From: an uncultured Collinsella sp.
GTDB taxonomy: Bacteria; Actinomycetota; Coriobacteriia; Coriobacteriales; Coriobacteriaceae
Length of the DNA: 16,421 bases
Assembly: GCA_900546825.1 (NCBI GenBank)
Contig: UREE01000044.1
Location: 1-16,421 of the forward strand
Direction of reading: 5' to 3'
The notes below the pieces were generated by a model. It saw only the letters and a program-made list of their open reading frames with translations. It had not been told where the DNA came from and did no database searches. Of the stretch, positions 14,542 to 16,421 are shown piece after piece (position 1 is the first letter of the stretch; every line of letters begins with the position of its first letter). The position numbers were made by a program, and so were the translations under genes.

Positions 14542-15522
14542 TTATCGCTTCCAAAAGTGGAGGATGAGCGTCGTGCGGTTTTGCTGTTCGGTTTTGACCA
14601 GGATGTTGTGGATGTGGGTCTTGACGGTGCCCACGGCAAGGAATAGCTCGTCAGCGATCTCTTGGTTCGATTTGCCCAGTACGACCAGACGCATAACTTC
14701 GGTCTCACGGTTGGAGAGCTTGTAGGCGTTGCGATAGAAGGGCATCTGCTCTTCGATGTGTCGATCAAGATCGCTGACGTTCTTTTCCTCGGGTGCCTCC
14801 TGCATGCGGATTGAAAGCACGTGGTAGGAGTAGATGATCAGCAGAATCGCAAAGTAGCACGCAAAGATATTCTCGCTAAAGTTGCGCTCGGACAGGTACA
14901 GCTGCAGCCAAGAGGGTGCCAGGCTCATGGGAACAACAAGGATGTTGTAGAAATCCTCGGCAACGATGCACCCGACCAGAATGGCGCCGATAATGAGGTG
15001 CTTTCGTTGATTGTTGACGCGCGCCTTAAGCTCGACCTGCGTGCTTTTATGCGCCGTCCAAAAGATATATAGTCCCACAAATACAAGGAATACCTGACGC
15101 ATCGTGTAGTAGAGCCATTGATGCATGGGGCCGTAGGGGACAGCGACAATGATCAGCAGCTCGCTCAGGAAGAACGTTGCGACGGGAATAACAAACTGCT
15201 TTTTTGAATGTTTGTCGAGCAAGTCCATGGCAATGAGCCAGATAAAAGCTTGTGAAGCGGTCGCCACAAGGGTCCGCAACACAGGCATGGTAATTGAGTA
15301 ATAGTCGCGGGCTGGAAAACTCTGGTTTTGCAACGTGTATTCAAAAAAGAAGATCTCGGTCATCTCGATGGCATAGCAAATAAATACGCCGCTGCCATAG
15401 ATAAAGAAGCGTCGACGAGACGAGGCATAGGCGGCAAGCGAAAGCACTGCCGTCACAATACAGATCACGAGTATCGCTAGGGTATAGAAGAACATCAGGG
15501 TGTTCATCTGCCACCGTCCCAT
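14542..15522 (-). CDS. Membrane-anchored LuxR-family transcriptional regulator
   Basis: The 326-residue protein has about seven hydrophobic membrane segments over residues 1-240 (for example MFFYTLAILVICIVTAVLSL, FVIPVATFFLSELLIIVAV, IFACYFAILLIIYSYHV) and a C-terminal LuxR helix-turn-helix (about 265-326, LSNRETEVMRLVVLGKSNQEIADEL then VKTHIHNIL). This one-component architecture is abundant in Coriobacteriia, where functions are mostly unknown. The gene is divergent from a putrescine-carbamoyltransferase-like gene. In Lactococcus and Streptococcus the agmatine deiminase operon is controlled by AguR, a membrane LuxR protein in a similar position, so agmatine or putrescine sensing is plausible. 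The start is at 15522 or 15507; neither has a strong ribosome site. Confidence 0.88.
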   Translation of the reverse strand: MGRWQMNTLMFFYTLAILVICIVTAVLSLAAYASSRRRFFIYGSGVFICYAIEMTEIFFFEYTLQNQSFPARDYYSITMPVLRTLVATASQAFIWLIAMDLLDKHSKKQFVIPVATFFLSELLIIVAVPYGPMHQWLYYTMRQVFLVFVGLYIFWTAHKSTQVELKARVNNQRKHLIIGAILVGCIVAEDFYNILVVPMSLAPSWLQLYLSERNFSENIFACYFAILLIIYSYHVLSIRMQEAPEEKNVSDLDRHIEEQMPFYRNAYKLSNRETEVMRLVVLGKSNQEIADELFLAVGTVKTHIHNILVKTEQQNRTTLILHFWKR

Positions 15523-15546
15523 CTCATTTCATCTATGGCCGAGCCC

Positions 15547-15576
15547 TGTATACCTTGTGGGATATAGACGTCTCAA
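15547..15576 (-). promoter_or_regulatory. Probable promoter of the LuxR-family gene
   Basis: On the minus strand TTGAGA (15576-15571) and TATACA (15552-15547) are 18 bp apart. Transcription would begin near 15540, giving a leader of about 20 nt before the start at 15522. Confidence 0.45.
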
Positions 15577-15624
15577 CCCTTCGTTCCATTGCGGATTAGG
15601 CGCCGAGATACAGCATAGCCGTAT

Positions 15625-15714
15625 ACCGTTCGCGGTTCTAGGTAGTAAACCCCCTGCAAGCTGGCTACCTGCGGGTTTATATTGGTTTAGAGGGGGTGTA
15701 ACTCCGTGAACGGT
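15625..15714. promoter_or_regulatory. Cluster of overlapping inverted repeats upstream of the carbamoyltransferase gene
   Basis: ACCGTTCGCGG (15625-15635) and CCGTGAACGGT (15704-15714) are inverted copies with one mismatch. Between them TAAACCC (15646-15652) can pair with GGGTTTA (15673-15679), or ACCCCCT (15649-15655) with AGGGGGT (15691-15697); these pairings exclude each other. GGTAG/CTACC (15641-15645, 15665-15669) adds a third. The region could be a regulator-binding site or an RNA leader with alternative folds. A further GAGGCG/CGCCTC repeat lies at 15776-15798. I found no clear promoter for the downstream gene. Confidence 0.4.
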
Positions 15715-15836
15715 CTTTAATCCCGAATAAACTAGGTAAAAATTGCATACGGGTGAATGATGGTCTTGTCAACACGAGGCGTGATGTTCGAGCGCCTCAT
15801 AGCAATAGTCGGCACGACCGGCGGAAAGGAATCGAC

Positions 15837-16421
15837 ATGGCGCTGCCTAAGGATTTCATCGACACCAACGACTTCACCAAAGAGCAGATCCTGGCTATCG
15901 AGGATCTTGGCCTGGCAATGAAGAAGGCCATCAAGGTTGACGGTTATTATCCGCACCTGCTCCGCAACCAGAGCCTTGGCATGATCTTCCAGCAGGTTTC
16001 CACCCGCACCCGTCTTTCCTTCGAGACCGCCATGTGCGACCTCGGCGGCCATGCTCAGTTCTATGGCCCTGGCACCATTCAGCTCGGTGGCCACGAGTCC
16101 CTGGGCGACACCGCTCGCGTCATGGGCGACCTGCTCGACATCATGATGGCTCGCGTTGACCGTCACAAGGACGTCGTCGGCCTCGCCGAGGGCTCCGCTG
16201 TGCCCGTCATCAACGGCATGTCCGAGTTCAACCATCCCACGCAGGAGATGGGCGACCTCATGACCATGCTCGAGAACCTCCCCGAGGGCAAGAAGATCGA
16301 GGACTGCACCCTGGCCTTCATCGGCGACGCCACCCAGGTCTGCGTCTCCCTCATGTTCATCGCTTCCAAGGTCGGCATGAAGTTTGTCCAGTTTGGACCT
16401 AAGGGCCACCAGATCCCCGAC
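15837..16421 (+). CDS. ptcA: Putrescine carbamoyltransferase-like protein (partial, 3' end outside window)
   Basis: The first 195 codons of an aspartate/ornithine carbamoyltransferase-family enzyme. Carbamoyl-phosphate site STRTR is at 55-59, HPTQ at 133-136, and the second domain begins near GDATQVC (163-169). Segments YYPHLLRNQSLGMIFQQ, PGTIQLGGHE, PVINGMSEFNHPTQ and LPEGKK are very close to what I recall of Enterococcus putrescine carbamoyltransferase rather than ornithine transcarbamylase. That enzyme converts carbamoylputrescine and phosphate to putrescine and carbamoyl phosphate, which carbamate kinase uses for ATP. The ATG has AAAGGA six bases upstream. The remaining agmatine-pathway genes (antiporter, agmatine deiminase, carbamate kinase) would be expected downstream. 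Ornithine carbamoyltransferase is the alternative; the distinguishing C-terminal half is missing. Confidence 0.85.
   Translation, partial: MALPKDFIDTNDFTKEQILAIEDLGLAMKKAIKVDGYYPHLLRNQSLGMIFQQVSTRTRLSFETAMCDLGGHAQFYGPGTIQLGGHESLGDTARVMGDLLDIMMARVDRHKDVVGLAEGSAVPVINGMSEFNHPTQEMGDLMTMLENLPEGKKIEDCTLAFIGDATQVCVSLMFIASKVGMKFVQFGPKGHQIPD

Noticed and set aside
1..16421. CRISPR array, tRNA, rRNA, prophage or transposase gene
   Set aside because: No regularly spaced direct repeats, no recognisable RNA gene and no transposase, integrase or phage protein were seen.

Overview
The window is about 16.4 kb of compact, GC-rich bacterial chromosome. The strong G/C preference at third codon positions, a LuxR regulator with an N-terminal multi-helix membrane domain, class II GalT, a flavodiiron protein and fermentative sugar and amine genes all suggest an anaerobic gut Coriobacteriia, probably Collinsella or a close relative. 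This is inferred from gene content; no marker gene is present. I see no rRNA, tRNA, CRISPR array, insertion sequence or phage gene.

Left part (1-4415): a minus-strand galK-galT operon (Leloir galactose catabolism) ends in a strong terminator, with a 58-nt palindrome beyond it. It is divergent from a LacI-family regulator. The shared intergenic region holds three near-identical operator-like sites, two of them exact 13-bp inverted copies 64 bp apart.

Middle-left (4416-7770): a flavodiiron (FprA-type) O2/NO reductase, a bidirectional terminator, and a DeoR-family repressor divergent from a class II ketose-bisphosphate aldolase (fructose- or tagatose-bisphosphate). A three-level nested palindrome of about 150 nt follows the aldolase.

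Middle-right (7996-11233): a HAD-family phosphatase and an AraC-family regulator, then a low-confidence stretch with a 69-codon small ORF and a start-less 64-codon frame that looks like the tail of a decayed gene. Next is an unusual fusion of a MutT-like Nudix domain with a Vsr very-short-patch mismatch endonuclease.

Right part (11234-16421): a BceAB/MacB-type ABC transporter pair without an adjacent two-component system, a terminator, a 121-nt palindrome, a second (bidirectional) terminator, then a membrane-bound LuxR regulator divergent from a carbamoyltransferase cut by the window end. The latter strongly resembles putrescine carbamoyltransferase of the agmatine deiminase pathway, so the LuxR protein may be an AguR-like agmatine sensor.

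The most notable items are the Nudix-Vsr fusion, the LuxR/putrescine carbamoyltransferase pairing with a structured intergenic region, and several unrelated long palindromes at gene ends that may be REP- or MITE-like repeats.
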